Assembly: GCF_900115225.1 (NCBI RefSeq)
Contig: NZ_FOVR01000003.1
Location: 126,017-190,016, forward strand
DNA: 64,000 nt
From: Cohaesibacter marisflavi
Lineage (GTDB): Bacteria > Pseudomonadota > Alphaproteobacteria > Rhizobiales > Cohaesibacteraceae
Reading direction: 5' to 3'
The notes under the pieces were generated by a model. That model was given only the letters and a program-made list of their open reading frames with translations. It did no database searches and had not been told where the DNA came from. The translations under genes and the position numbers were made by a program. Positions 34,938-43,215 of this stretch are shown here, in pieces (within the stretch, counting starts at the first letter, position 1; every line of letters begins with the position of its first letter).

Positions 34938-36923
34938 ATGTTTAAGAAGTCCGCTCGGTTTCTCAAATTTTCTCAATCGTTGAAAATTTCCCATCGCATC
35001 ATTGCCCTGACAGTCGTTTGTTTGCTGGGTGTCGTGATCCTCGGTACGACCAACTATGTTGGTTCGAATATGCGTACTGCAGCCATCAAGGAAGGGGAAG
35101 TCGCCAATTCCATCAAGGATATTGTGCAGCAGGTCAACCTGTCGGTTCTGAACATGCGCAGCAACGCCAGCTCCTTCCAGACCGTAAATGACCGCAAATT
35201 TGCCGTCCGCTTCGATCTGGCTTACGAGGATGCCGTCAACCTGCTCGACCAGATCAACGAGGTCGACATCTACGGCACGACCAACGAATCCGTCGCAGAA
35301 TTGCGAGAGGCACTGGCAGACGATCAGAAGAGCTTTCACAAGATCGTAGAAAAGACCAAGGAAATCGGCTTTTCCGATTATAGCGGAATGCGTGGTGAGC
35401 TGAACGCGATTGCATCGGATGTTGACAAAACCATCCGCAACACACGAAGCCAGCAATTGCTGGTGCTTCAGCTCGAGATGCGCCATCTGGAAAAGGACTA
35501 TCTGAAAACAGGTGCGGCCGACATCCTTTCCGATCTGAAAGACAAGCAGAAGGAAATGAACAACACGCTGGCGACCGCGATGTTGTCTTCAGAGGTGCGT
35601 GCGTCCATTACCAAGGATGTGACAAGCTACACCGAGACGATCAGTAACATTCAGACAGCCAACAATGATCTCTTCAGAATGACTGCAGAGATGAACTCGC
35701 TCTATAACACCATGTCGTTCAAATTCGCGACCATTCGCGAGCTGGCTAACAAAAGCAGCGAACAGGCAGAGCACAAACTGAGCCAGATCGACAAGCAGGT
35801 CACGCTGATCTTCATCTCCACCCTGTTTGGATCTGCTGTTCTGACCATTCTGTTGGCCTTCTTCCTTGGTCGCAGCATCGTCGTACCAATCCGCAATATT
35901 ATCAGTTCCATGAACAATCTGGCAGAAGGGGACAGACAGTCAGAAATTCCTTATGCCGGTCTACGCAACGAAATTGGTGATATTGCGAAAGCTGTGGAAG
36001 TCTTCCGCCAGAATGCAATCGAGCGTGAACGTCTGAAAACGACCACCGAGAAAGAACAGGAAGAACGACTGCGTCGTCAGCAGCGCATGGAAGAGCTTAT
36101 CGAACAGTTCCGAGAACTGGCTCAGCATGCCATGCAGGCCGTTGCCAACAAGACCAAGGGCATGGAAGAAATCGCCAGCACCCTATCTGCCAACTCCACC
36201 CAGACCTCAACGCAGGCAGACACCGTGGAACGGTCTTCCAATGAGGCTCAGGAGCATTTTCAGGCTGTGGCTGCCGCTGCAGAACAGCTTACTGCTTCGA
36301 TCAACGAAATCGGCCGTCAGACCGAAAGCTCCTCAACAGTCATCCAGAAGGCCGTCAGCACTGCTACGGCAGCCGATCAGAAGATCTCCAGTCTGGCTAA
36401 TGCGGCTCAGCAGGTTGGCGAAGTGGTGACGATGATTCAGAATATTGCCGAGCAGACCAATCTACTTGCCCTGAACGCCACAATCGAGGCTGCTCGCGCT
36501 GGCGAAGCGGGCCGCGGCTTCGCTGTTGTGGCTGCTGAAGTCAAAGAGCTGGCAAACCAGACCAGCAAGGCGACCGAAGAAATCTCAGGGCAGATTTCAG
36601 CCATTCAATCTGAAACCAATGATGCGGTTGAAGCCATCCGCGCCATCACCCAGACAATGACCGAAGTCGGCTCAACCTCGAACACCATTGCAGCCGCCGT
36701 CGAAGAACAGGGCAGCGCAACGGAGAATATCAGTGAGAATGTCCAGCGCGCTGCCGCTGGCGCAGCTAACATTACCGAAAATATCGGCAGCGTGGCAGAA
36801 GCTGCAAGCGCCAACTTGGACTCGGCCCAGAGTGTTTTGACTGTTTCCCATGAGATGCTGCAACAGACCGACGAATTGCAGACGCTGGTCAATCAATTCC
36901 TCGATGATGTCGCTGCGGCGTAA
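34938..36923 (+). CDS. Methyl-accepting chemotaxis protein with long helical periplasmic domain
   Basis: 661 residues. TM1 spans about 20-42. A helical periplasmic domain of about 240 residues (43-285) contains [11 protein letters not shown], consistent with a helical bimodular (HBM-like) sensor. TM2 lies at about 286-310, HAMP at about 311-365 ([21 protein letters not shown]...[29 protein letters not shown]) and the signalling hairpin at about 420-660, with its tip [37 protein letters not shown] at about 502-538. HBM sensors bind small organic acids or amines; the ligand is unknown. No C-terminal CheR/CheB pentapeptide is visible. cheY and cheZ lie 4-5 kb downstream on the other strand. Confidence 0.94.
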   Translation: MFKKSARFLKFSQSLKISHRIIALTVVCLLGVVILGTTNYVGSNMRTAAIKEGEVANSIKDIVQQVNLSVLNMRSNASSFQTVNDRKFAVRFDLAYEDAVNLLDQINEVDIYGTTNESVAELREALADDQKSFHKIVEKTKEIGFSDYSGMRGELNAIASDVDKTIRNTRSQQLLVLQLEMRHLEKDYLKTGAADILSDLKDKQKEMNNTLATAMLSSEVRASITKDVTSYTETISNIQTANNDLFRMTAEMNSLYNTMSFKFATIRELANKSSEQAEHKLSQIDKQVTLIFISTLFGSAVLTILLAFFLGRSIVVPIRNIISSMNNLAEGDRQSEIPYAGLRNEIGDIAKAVEVFRQNAIERERLKTTTEKEQEERLRRQQRMEELIEQFRELAQHAMQAVANKTKGMEEIASTLSANSTQTSTQADTVERSSNEAQEHFQAVAAAAEQLTASINEIGRQTESSSTVIQKAVSTATAADQKISSLANAAQQVGEVVTMIQNIAEQTNLLALNATIEAARAGEAGRGFAVVAAEVKELANQTSKATEEISGQISAIQSETNDAVEAIRAITQTMTEVGSTSNTIAAAVEEQGSATENISENVQRAAAGAANITENIGSVAEAASANLDSAQSVLTVSHEMLQQTDELQTLVNQFLDDVAAA

Positions 36924-36944
36924 TGCCATTTCATAACGACAAAC

Positions 36945-36984
36945 AAAAAGGCCGTGCCGGAGCGTTCCGACACGGCCTTTTTCT
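36945..36984 (+). terminator. Rho-independent terminator
   Basis: A perfect 12-bp stem (AAAAAGGCCGTG with CACGGCCTTTTT) around a 14-base loop, 20 bases after the chemoreceptor stop. Its A-rich 5' arm would also stop leftward transcription from the Excalibur gene. Confidence 0.9.
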
Positions 36985-37049
36985 ATTTCAAACAAGCTCA
37001 CTGATATTGTAAAACAGGAGTGCGAAGCCCAAAAAGCAGCGCTTCGCAA

Positions 37050-37295
37050 TCACTTCCCTGCAGCCAATCTCTCTTTATATTGCTTCATGGTTTTGCCGCA
37101 CAGTTTTTCGCACGGAATCCCATCCCTGTCCCTATCTCGCGCTTTGTGACCGCACACTTTTAGAAAATAGGTCGCTTCTTTGCAGCTTTTCATCTGCGTG
37201 CAGGTTTTCTTCGGCGTACAGCTCTGGGCATGGGCCGTCGTTTGCACAATGGCCAAAGCGACAAAAACAATCAGTAGCCGAATAACAAGAGACAT
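37050..37295 (-). CDS. Secreted Excalibur-domain protein
   Basis: 81 residues with a Sec signal peptide (MSLVIRLLIVFVALAIVQTTAHA, cleavage before QS). The mature part is Cys-rich (C26, C32, C38, C48, C62, C66), with CKEATYFLKVCG followed by DRDRDGIPCEKLC at about 54-66. That last element is the Excalibur calcium-binding loop (DxDxDGxxCE), related to EF-hands. Three disulphides are possible. Family members are extracellular or periplasmic; function unknown, presumably Ca-stabilised binding. It is on its own transcription unit with the bidirectional hairpin at 36945 on its downstream side. Confidence 0.88.
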   Translation of the reverse strand: MSLVIRLLIVFVALAIVQTTAHAQSCTPKKTCTQMKSCKEATYFLKVCGHKARDRDRDGIPCEKLCGKTMKQYKERLAAGK

Positions 37296-37373
37296 TCTGG
37301 AATGCTATCACAGAGCCCATTGCTAAAAAAGCGACAGGCGCACAAAGCTGATCTAGATCGAACCAATTATGCT

Positions 37374-38309
37374 TCAGCGAAGCGATTCCAATTTTGCGAC
37401 CACTTCCAGCAGATCTTGCCAGGCTGCGCGCTTTTGCGCCGGGGTGCGCAGTAGGAAGGCCGGATGCAAAGTGGGCATGGCGGGAATATCGCGTTTTGGC
37501 TTGTCTTGCCCGCCGATAGAATAAGTCTGCCAGCGCCCACGCAGGCGCATGATGCCATCCTTGCTGCCGAGCAATTGCTGGGCAGATGTGCCCCCCAGAA
37601 AGACCAAAATCTTGGGATTGACCAGTTCGATATGCCGATGAATGAAGGGCTGCATCAGGTTTTGTTCATCAAGGCTCGGCTTGCGGTTGCCCGGTGGACG
37701 CCATGGCAGAATGTTGGTGATGTAACTGCTGCTGCGATCCATATTGATAGCCGCCATCATCTTGTCTAGCAGTTGCCCTGCCCGACCGACAAAAGGCACA
37801 CCTTGCAAATCCTCGTCCCGCCCCGGCGCTTCGCCGATGAACATGACGTCTGCATTGGGGTTGCCATCTCCGAATACAAGATTTTTCGCGGAGAATTTCA
37901 GACTGCAGCCTTCAAAGGATGCCAGTGTTTGGCGCAATTGATCCAGACTGCTGGCCTGCAGCGCCAGTGCTCTTGCGTTTTCAACGGCGCCCTGTGCATT
38001 GGTGGGCAATCCCCCCGGCGCTCCGGCGGCCGAAGCATTGTGCGATGCAGCATTGGACGAAGGATGGGATTGATTGCCCGCACCCGCTGGCGTAGATCTA
38101 TTAGTAGGACTTTGAGGGGAAAAAGGCCGGTTTTGTTGAGAATCCTGCGCTGGTCGCGCTTTCTGGCGCGCTTGGGCCTGTCGCAGGCTTTCAGCAAAGC
38201 GATCTTGCGGCGCAGCATCAACAGCACAATCCACGCCCATCGCCTCGTACCAGTCGAGGAGGGCTTTCAGATCATGAGATGTTGTCACCACGTTATGCAT
38301 ATTGAACAC
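37374..38309 (-). CDS. Uracil-DNA glycosylase, family 4-like, without Fe-S cysteines
   Basis: 311 residues. The glycosylase domain (about 125-311) has motif [25 protein letters not shown] (159-182), [13 protein letters not shown] (199-211) and the LHPAFLLR loop (281-288), all typical of family 4 and related enzymes removing uracil from DNA. Only two cysteines exist in the whole protein (28 and 135), so the four-Cys iron-sulfur site of classical family 4 enzymes cannot form. A short N-terminal helix region (1-50) is joined to the catalytic part by a long Asn/Gln/Ser/Ala/Pro-rich linker (about 50-105), likely disordered. Divergent from ETF-QO with a 103-base gap. Confidence 0.88.
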   Translation of the reverse strand: MFNMHNVVTTSHDLKALLDWYEAMGVDCAVDAAPQDRFAESLRQAQARQKARPAQDSQQNRPFSPQSPTNRSTPAGAGNQSHPSSNAASHNASAAGAPGGLPTNAQGAVENARALALQASSLDQLRQTLASFEGCSLKFSAKNLVFGDGNPNADVMFIGEAPGRDEDLQGVPFVGRAGQLLDKMMAAINMDRSSSYITNILPWRPPGNRKPSLDEQNLMQPFIHRHIELVNPKILVFLGGTSAQQLLGSKDGIMRLRGRWQTYSIGGQDKPKRDIPAMPTLHPAFLLRTPAQKRAAWQDLLEVVAKLESLR

Positions 38310-38412
38310 TTGGATTCGGGCTACTTTTTCCGCTAATGATACTCCTTATAGGGCCAACTGCGATAAGTGTCGATAGAAAGCCTTTCGACCGTATAATGAA
38401 AAGGACCTTCAC

Positions 38413-40104
38413 ATGACAGAGTCGAACGGAACTGAAGTGAGCGAACTTCCTGAACGCGAAAGCATGGAATTCGACGTGGTGATCGTTGGTGCAGGGCCTG
38501 CCGGGCTGTCTGCCGCCATTCGCATCAAGCAACAGGCAGCCGAGAAGAATGAAGACATTTCGGTAGTGGTTCTGGAAAAGGGCTCGGAAGTGGGCGCGCA
38601 TATTCTTTCCGGCGCGGTGATTGATCCGGTGGCACTCAGTCGCCTTATCCCCGACTGGAAAGAAGATGAAAGCTGCCCGGTGAAAGTGGCTGTCAAGAAA
38701 GACAAGTTCCGCCTGCTCGGACCTGCCGGCGCGATCGGGCTTCCCGGCTTCATCATGCCGCCGCTGATGCATAACCACGGCAACTATATCATTTCTCTTG
38801 GCAATCTGTGCCGCTGGCTGGCCGAAAAGGCCGAAGAGATGGGCGTGGAAGTCTATCCCGGTTTTGCCGCCGCAGAATTGCTCTATGACGACAAGGGCGC
38901 GTTGCGCGGGGTCGCCACCGGTGACATGGGCCTTGGCAAGGATGGCCAGCCCAAGGACACTTACATGCGCGGCATGGAGCTTTTGGGCAAATATACATTC
39001 ATCAGCGAAGGCGTGCGCGGGTCGCTGGCCAAGCAGTTGATTGCCAAATATGCCCTGGACAACGATTGCGATGTGCCGAAGTTCGGCCTTGGCATCAAGG
39101 AAATATGGGAAGTCGATCCGGCCAAGCATCAGGAAGGTCTGATCGAACACACCTTCGGCTGGCCACTGGACAGCTCCACAGGCGGCGGCTCCTTCCTCTA
39201 TCACATGGAAGACAATCAGGTTGCCGTAGGTCTTGTGGTCTATCTCAACTACAAGAACCCGTATCTTTCCCCGTTTGAAGAATTCCAGCGCTTCAAGACC
39301 CATCCGACAGTCCAGCCACTGTTTGAAGGGGGCAAGCGCCTTTCCTATGGCGCCCGCTGTATCGCCGAAGGCGGCTATCAGTCCGTGCCGCGCCTCACCT
39401 TCCCCGGTGGAGCGCTGATCGGATGTGCGGCAGGCTTTGTCAATGTTCCGCGCATCAAGGGCATTCATAATGCCATGGATTCGGGCATATTTGCAGCAAA
39501 CGCCGTTGTTAATGCCTTGATTGAAGGACGCGCCAATGACGAGCTTGTCACCTTCGAGGAAAGCTGGCGCAAGGGCCCGATTGGCAAGGATCTGTTCAAG
39601 GTACGCAACGTCAAGCCACTTTGGGCCAAACTGGGTCTGTTTCTCGGCGTCGGCCTTGGTGGTCTCGACATGTGGACCAACACACTGTTCGGATTCTCAT
39701 TCTTTGGCACACTGGCTCATGGCAAAACGGACGCGAAGGCCACCCTGCCCTCAGCCCAGTGCAAACCAATCGACTATCCCAAACCGGATGGCGCTATCAC
39801 CTTTGATCGCCTGAGTTCGGTTTATCTCTCGGGTGCCAACCACGAGGAAGATCAACCTTGCCATCTGGTGGTTGCCGACGAGGCCCTGCAGAAAAGTTCC
39901 GAGCATGATGTCTATGCCGGTCTTTCCCAGCGCTTCTGTCCGGCGGCGGTTTATGAATGGGATGAAAGCGGCGATGAGCCGAGCTATGTCATCAACGCCG
40001 CCAACTGCGTCCATTGCAAGACTTGTGACATCAAGGACCCGAACGGCAACATTACATGGACCGTACCGGAAGGCGGTGGAGGGCCAACTTATCCGAACAT
40101 GTAA
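38413..40104 (+). CDS. Electron transfer flavoprotein-ubiquinone oxidoreductase
   Basis: A 563-residue inner-membrane-associated enzyme that passes electrons from ETF (fatty-acid and amino-acid oxidation) to ubiquinone. The FAD-binding loop is DVVIVGAGPAGLSAA (about 20-34). A central catalytic/ubiquinone region includes GVRGSLAKQLI. The 4Fe-4S ligands are C509, C532, C535 and C538 (RFCPA and NCVHCKTC). The C-terminal tail after C538 is DIKDPNGNITWTVPEGGGGPTYPNM. AAGGA precedes the ATG. The gene is complete and in full-length agreement with the family. The tail coding sequence with its stop is repeated downstream in a 143-bp tandem array beginning inside the C538 codon. Confidence 0.96.
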   Translation: MTESNGTEVSELPERESMEFDVVIVGAGPAGLSAAIRIKQQAAEKNEDISVVVLEKGSEVGAHILSGAVIDPVALSRLIPDWKEDESCPVKVAVKKDKFRLLGPAGAIGLPGFIMPPLMHNHGNYIISLGNLCRWLAEKAEEMGVEVYPGFAAAELLYDDKGALRGVATGDMGLGKDGQPKDTYMRGMELLGKYTFISEGVRGSLAKQLIAKYALDNDCDVPKFGLGIKEIWEVDPAKHQEGLIEHTFGWPLDSSTGGGSFLYHMEDNQVAVGLVVYLNYKNPYLSPFEEFQRFKTHPTVQPLFEGGKRLSYGARCIAEGGYQSVPRLTFPGGALIGCAAGFVNVPRIKGIHNAMDSGIFAANAVVNALIEGRANDELVTFEESWRKGPIGKDLFKVRNVKPLWAKLGLFLGVGLGGLDMWTNTLFGFSFFGTLAHGKTDAKATLPSAQCKPIDYPKPDGAITFDRLSSVYLSGANHEEDQPCHLVVADEALQKSSEHDVYAGLSQRFCPAAVYEWDESGDEPSYVINAANCVHCKTCDIKDPNGNITWTVPEGGGGPTYPNM

Positions 40105-40496
40105 GGATGTCACAATTCCTTTTGCCGATAAGCTTATCTCGCGGGCGAGCCTCGCGAGGCTTATCTGGTGACATCAAGGACCCGAACGGCAACATTACAT
40201 GGACCGCACCGGAAGGTGGCGGCGGGCCGACATACCCCAATATGTAAGGATGTCACAATCCCTTTTGCCGATAAGCTTATCTCGCGGGCGAGCCTCGCGA
40301 GGCTTATCTGGTGACATCAAGGACCCGAACGGCAACATTACATGGACCGCACCGGAAGGTGGCGGCGGGCCGACTTATCCGAACATGTAATGGTCCATGC
40401 TTTCCTGACGATAGGCTTCTCATGCGGGAACCCCGCATGGCCTATCTGATGACCGCCCCAGAAGGCGGAGGCGGACCGACATACCCAAATATGTGA
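40025..40496 (+). repeat. 143-bp tandem array of the ETF-QO 3' end with hairpin spacers
   Basis: Copies begin at 40025 (the gene's own end), 40168 and 40311, each starting GTGACATCAAGG. The first two units are exactly 143 bases; the third is about 138 and leads into a shortened fourth copy of the tail (about 40449-40496). Each copy encodes the last residues of ETF-QO up to PEGGGGPTYPNM and a stop codon (40102, 40245, 40388, 40494). The first 39 bases are identical in copies 1-3. Spacers 1 and 2 differ at one base; spacer 3 is diverged but keeps the same nested hairpin. Copies 2-4 have no own ribosome-binding site or start and lie in other frames than the gene, so they are not called as genes. 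Confidence 0.95.
40127..40165. repeat. Nested stem-loop in spacer 1 of the array (repeated at 40270-40308 and, diverged, at 40410-40446)
   Basis: Outer stem GATAAGC/GCTTATC and inner stem CTCGCG/CGCGAG. A still more distant pairing, GATGTCAC (40106-40113) with GTGACATC (40168-40175), encloses both. The version at 40270 is the same. The version at 40410 has GATAGGC/GCCTATC and CATGCGGG/CCCGCATG, so three paired positions have changed on both sides while pairing is kept. No T-tract follows, so it is not a standard terminator. Confidence 0.85.
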
Positions 40497-40516
40497 TGGT
40501 ATCTCTGCTTTTGCAC

Positions 40517-40547
40517 AAAGAAAAAGCCGAGCTTGTTGCCCGGCTTT
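40517..40547 (-). terminator. Rho-independent terminator of cheZ (minus strand)
   Basis: AAAGCCG and CGGCTTT pair around an 11-base loop and the minus-strand product ends in TTTTTCTTT. It lies 43 bases after the cheZ stop. A second, shorter hairpin (GCCTGCG/CGCAGGC) lies nearer the stop at about 40571-40588. Confidence 0.75.
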
Positions 40548-40589
40548 GCAAGTCTTACCTGAAATCATAGCCTGCGAAGCGCAGGCTGC

Positions 40590-41318
40590 CTAGCCGAACA
40601 GGGCGTCAATATCGTCCTGACTGCTGTCTTCTTCGTCCTTCAGTTTTTTATTGCTGAAGTCCAGATCTGCCAACATGGCATCCACTTCGTCCTGTTCAAC
40701 CCCTTCGCCAGCATGCTGCGGACCATGAAGGATTAATTCGCGTTTGCGACGATCTTCATCGGATTCAACTTCGTCATAGCTGGCATCCTCCAAATCCGTC
40801 ATTTTCATGCGCTCAACGAAAGTGGTGACCCGTTTGTCGATCACATTGAGAGCATGCACGACCTTGGAGATACGCTGGCCCGTAATATCCTGGAAGGAAC
40901 AAGCCTCGAAAATCTCGATGACCTTGTCATTGACCAACGCCTGATAAGCCTCAGAGTCGCTTGGATCAGCGCCCATGATTTCTTCAGCGGAGGACATGAT
41001 GATGTTTGTTGCATTTTCCGTCGCTTCGACGACGGCGTCCAGTTCGCGCCCGGCATCTGGGATGGCGGCATGACGCATTTGCGAAGGTCGCAAGGCGGCA
41101 ATTTCATCTTTCATGGATGAAATTTCAGTCGCGATGGACGTGAATTCTTCATACAGGGTCTTGTCCATGGCTTGCAAATAGGAATCAAGGCTGTTCGCCA
41201 TGACCTCTGCCAGAGCCATGATGTCATTAAGAGAGACGGCTTCTCCCTTGTTCTTTTCTAGAAAAGCAACGAGTTGTGCGACTTTTTCTGCACTTAGCTG
41301 TTCTGCTTCTGCTGCCAT
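40590..41318 (-). CDS. cheZ: CheZ-type CheY-phosphate phosphatase
   Basis: 242 residues, mostly helical. The catalytic segment is EACSFQDITGQRISKVVHAL with D144 and Q148, the residues that in CheZ position Mg and the attacking water on phospho-CheY. A long four-helix-bundle arm precedes it and an acidic, flexible tail follows (about 175-242). The tail holds two short amphipathic motifs, QDEVDAMLADLDF (209-221) and SQDDIDALF (233-241). The first resembles the CheY-binding C-terminus of E. coli CheZ; the second resembles the CheY-binding peptide of FliM. Read downstream of cheY (347-base gap), probably as a separate or loosely coupled unit. Confidence 0.92.
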   Translation of the reverse strand: MAAEAEQLSAEKVAQLVAFLEKNKGEAVSLNDIMALAEVMANSLDSYLQAMDKTLYEEFTSIATEISSMKDEIAALRPSQMRHAAIPDAGRELDAVVEATENATNIIMSSAEEIMGADPSDSEAYQALVNDKVIEIFEACSFQDITGQRISKVVHALNVIDKRVTTFVERMKMTDLEDASYDEVESDEDRRKRELILHGPQHAGEGVEQDEVDAMLADLDFSNKKLKDEEDSSQDDIDALFG

Positions 41319-41665
41319 TTCATCTTCCCCTTGGGTCTGATTTCAGAAATTTGACCGACTTGATCGCCTTATCATTTCAAATTGTTTCTGCAACCACATC
41401 GCTCAAAGCGCCTATATGTTTTATTTCCCGTCAGAGGCGAGATTTGCGGTAGGCGCTCCCGTAGACCGCGGGAGAAACCCTGCGGCGAAGTCCCCTGTCA
41501 TCATTTTCAAGGGGGAATCGGGTGGCTTTTGGCACTCATTGCTTAAAGCCCAATGTCTAGCCGAGGAGCTTGCCGGGCATGAAGCCCGGCACTGCGGCCC
41601 AACCAAACAATCATCATCCTGCATTCCTCTTCCCTTTCGGGAGGATAGCAATGCGAGTGATCGAC
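41319..41665. other. Gap between cheY and cheZ with hairpin
   Basis: 347 bases with no supported gene. A perfect 7-bp hairpin GCCGGGC/GCCCGGC with five-base loop lies at 41572-41590, about 75 bases after cheY. No T-tract follows on either strand, so it may slow readthrough or mark an mRNA processing site rather than terminate. Confidence 0.5.
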
Positions 41666-42049
41666 CTAGCTATCGAAGACAGCGTCAATCTTGGTTTTGA
41701 GCGTTGCGGCGTTGAATGGCTTCACGATGTAGTTGTTTACACCGGCCTTCTTGGCTGCAATCACGTTTTCGGTCTTGGATTCGGCTGTCACCATGATGAA
41801 CGGTGTCTTGGACAGGGAATCGCTTGCGCGAACCTGCTTGAGAAGCTCGTAACCGGTCATTGGCTCCATATTCCAGTCGGAAATGACAAGGCCATAACGG
41901 CGATCCTGCATTTTCGCCAGAGCTTCGGTTCCATCAGCAGCATCATCTACATCTTCAAAACCAAGCTGCTTGAGCAGGTTCTTGATGATGCGGATCATGG
42001 TTTTATAGTCATCGACTACCAGTACCGGCATAGAAAGATCGAGGGCCAT
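41666..42049 (-). CDS. cheY: Chemotaxis response regulator CheY
   Basis: A 127-residue single receiver domain. The acidic pair is VDDY (about 12-15), the phosphorylation site is the Asp in LVISDWNMEPMTGYELL, the Thr is in IMVTAESKTENV and the conserved Lys is in NYIVKPFNAATL. The WNMP-like sequence WNMEPMTG after the phospho-Asp is the true CheY signature rather than that of a generic receiver. It acts by binding the flagellar switch and is reset by CheZ, encoded next. No other che or flagellar genes are in the window apart from a receptor. Confidence 0.94.
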   Translation of the reverse strand: MALDLSMPVLVVDDYKTMIRIIKNLLKQLGFEDVDDAADGTEALAKMQDRRYGLVISDWNMEPMTGYELLKQVRASDSLSKTPFIMVTAESKTENVIAAKKAGVNNYIVKPFNAATLKTKIDAVFDS

Positions 42050-42730
42050 TTGTTTACTCCAAACTCACACTGCATTACCGCCTTTATCAGCGGAATTTTC
42101 GACTTTTCAGACTGTTGGTTTTTTGTGCTCGGGAATTCTGAGTTCCCTGACATGGTGAGCAGACTATCTCAAGGGTTTAAAAAAGCGGTTAACTGGCAAA
42201 AGGCGGGGTAAGTCCAAATTCCTAACAAACAGCCTGTTTTGTTAGGAAATCATCGAAATTTGCTTCAATATTTACCTAGCTGCAGTATTTTATTCAGCCT
42301 TTACTAACCTTTATATCGATTAACCATAAAGAGACCGGTTTGATCACAGCCCTGAGGTCCGATTTGGGCCTGCGCGTCTTGACACGGCTCCCCAATACAG
42401 GTGGGCAGGTGCACTTCATCGCTCTTGGTAAAAGTAACAAGCATGAGAATGCTTCAGCTTCCAACTGTCTCTCTTTCCCTCTTTTCTCCCACTTTGGCTC
42501 AATAGACCTATGCCGTGTTGACGTCAGCGCGTTTGTTGCACATGCTCAATTATGCTGCATTGCAAAATTTCGCGGCCGGATGTAGACCTCTTCCAAAAGG
42601 GATTTTTACCAAGGGCCAAGAATAGGTCCATGGCACAGTGTTGACAGAGTGACTGCAGACGGTGTGTGGAATGAACAGGGAAATGAGCCACCGGGGGATT
42701 ATGGCTCAAATGGCCAGGGGAGGACGAAGA
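42050..42730. other. Divergent region between cheY and the MaoC-type gene
   Basis: 681 bases. It contains a perfect 11-bp inverted repeat (listed separately) and two TTGACA elements (about 42379 and 42643) that could be -35 boxes for the rightward gene, the second lying close to its 5' end. No open frame has coding character. Confidence 0.4.
42219..42248. promoter_or_regulatory. Perfect 11-bp inverted repeat upstream of cheY
   Basis: TTCCTAACAAA (42219-42229) and TTTGTTAGGAA (42238-42248) with an eight-base loop, about 170 bases upstream of the cheY start. No U-tract of useful length follows. It could be a regulator-binding site for cheY or a hairpin at the start of a transcript. Confidence 0.5.
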
Positions 42731-43183
42731 ATGACCGCACCGCTTGAAGGCGTCGCACCACGGACAATCTATTATGAGGATATGCAGATCGGGCAGCAGG
42801 AAAGCTTGATCCATACGGTAACGGAAAGTGATATTTCAGCTTTTGCCGATCTGACCGGTGACCACAACCCTATTCATATAGACAAGGCTCATGGCGCAGC
42901 TAGCCGATTTGGCAGCAACATAGCGCACGGTATCTACACCGCCAGTCTGCTCTCTGCCATTCTGGGTATGCGCCTTCCCGGGCCTGGTTCGATCTATGTC
43001 TCCCAGACGCTACAGTTCAAGGCACCGGTTCGTCCGGGCGACACGGTGACGGTCACAGCCACTGTGAAGGACCTGCAAGACAAGGGCCGCCGCGTTACGC
43101 TTGATTGCGCTGCCGAAGTGGATGGCCTTGCCGTGATGTCCGGGGAGGCCGTTGTCATGGCGCCCAAGAAGCCGACGGCCTGA
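42731..43183 (+). CDS. MaoC-family (R)-specific enoyl-CoA hydratase-like protein
   Basis: A 150-residue hot-dog-fold hydratase. The catalytic loop is FADLTGDHNPIHIDKAHGAASRFGSNIAHGIY with the Asp and His of the hydratase 2 motif. GSIYVSQTLQFKAPVRPGDTVTVTATV is the typical following strand pair. Such enzymes hydrate trans-2-enoyl-CoA to (R)-3-hydroxyacyl-CoA, feeding polyhydroxyalkanoate or fatty-acid routes; the chain-length preference is unknown. ATG 42731 has GGAGG about 9 bases upstream; earlier in-frame ATGs are less well placed. No PHA synthase or beta-oxidation gene is adjacent. Its transcript probably ends at the hairpin at 43318-43365. Confidence 0.9.
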   Translation: MTAPLEGVAPRTIYYEDMQIGQQESLIHTVTESDISAFADLTGDHNPIHIDKAHGAASRFGSNIAHGIYTASLLSAILGMRLPGPGSIYVSQTLQFKAPVRPGDTVTVTATVKDLQDKGRRVTLDCAAEVDGLAVMSGEAVVMAPKKPTA

Positions 43184-43215
43184 TTAATCCAGCCAATCTT
43201 TCTTACAGCTTTTTC

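Noticed and set aside
40070-40110. Programmed frameshift or ribosome bypass at the end of the ETF-QO gene
   Set aside because: The first copy already gives a complete, conserved C-terminus and stop; I see no slippery heptamer, so a shift would only recreate the same tail.
40056-40496. Three short open frames ending in the repeated PEGGGGPTYPNM peptide as separate small genes
   Set aside because: Their starts are internal to the array in shifted frames with no ribosome-binding sites. They arise because spacers happen to be open in the frame of the next tail copy. Translation is not excluded but there is no positive evidence.
40025-40496. CRISPR array or diversity-generating retroelement
   Set aside because: The repeat unit is 143 bp of mostly coding sequence with no short repeats and unique spacers. 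No reverse transcriptase is present, and the changes among copies are not limited to adenines.
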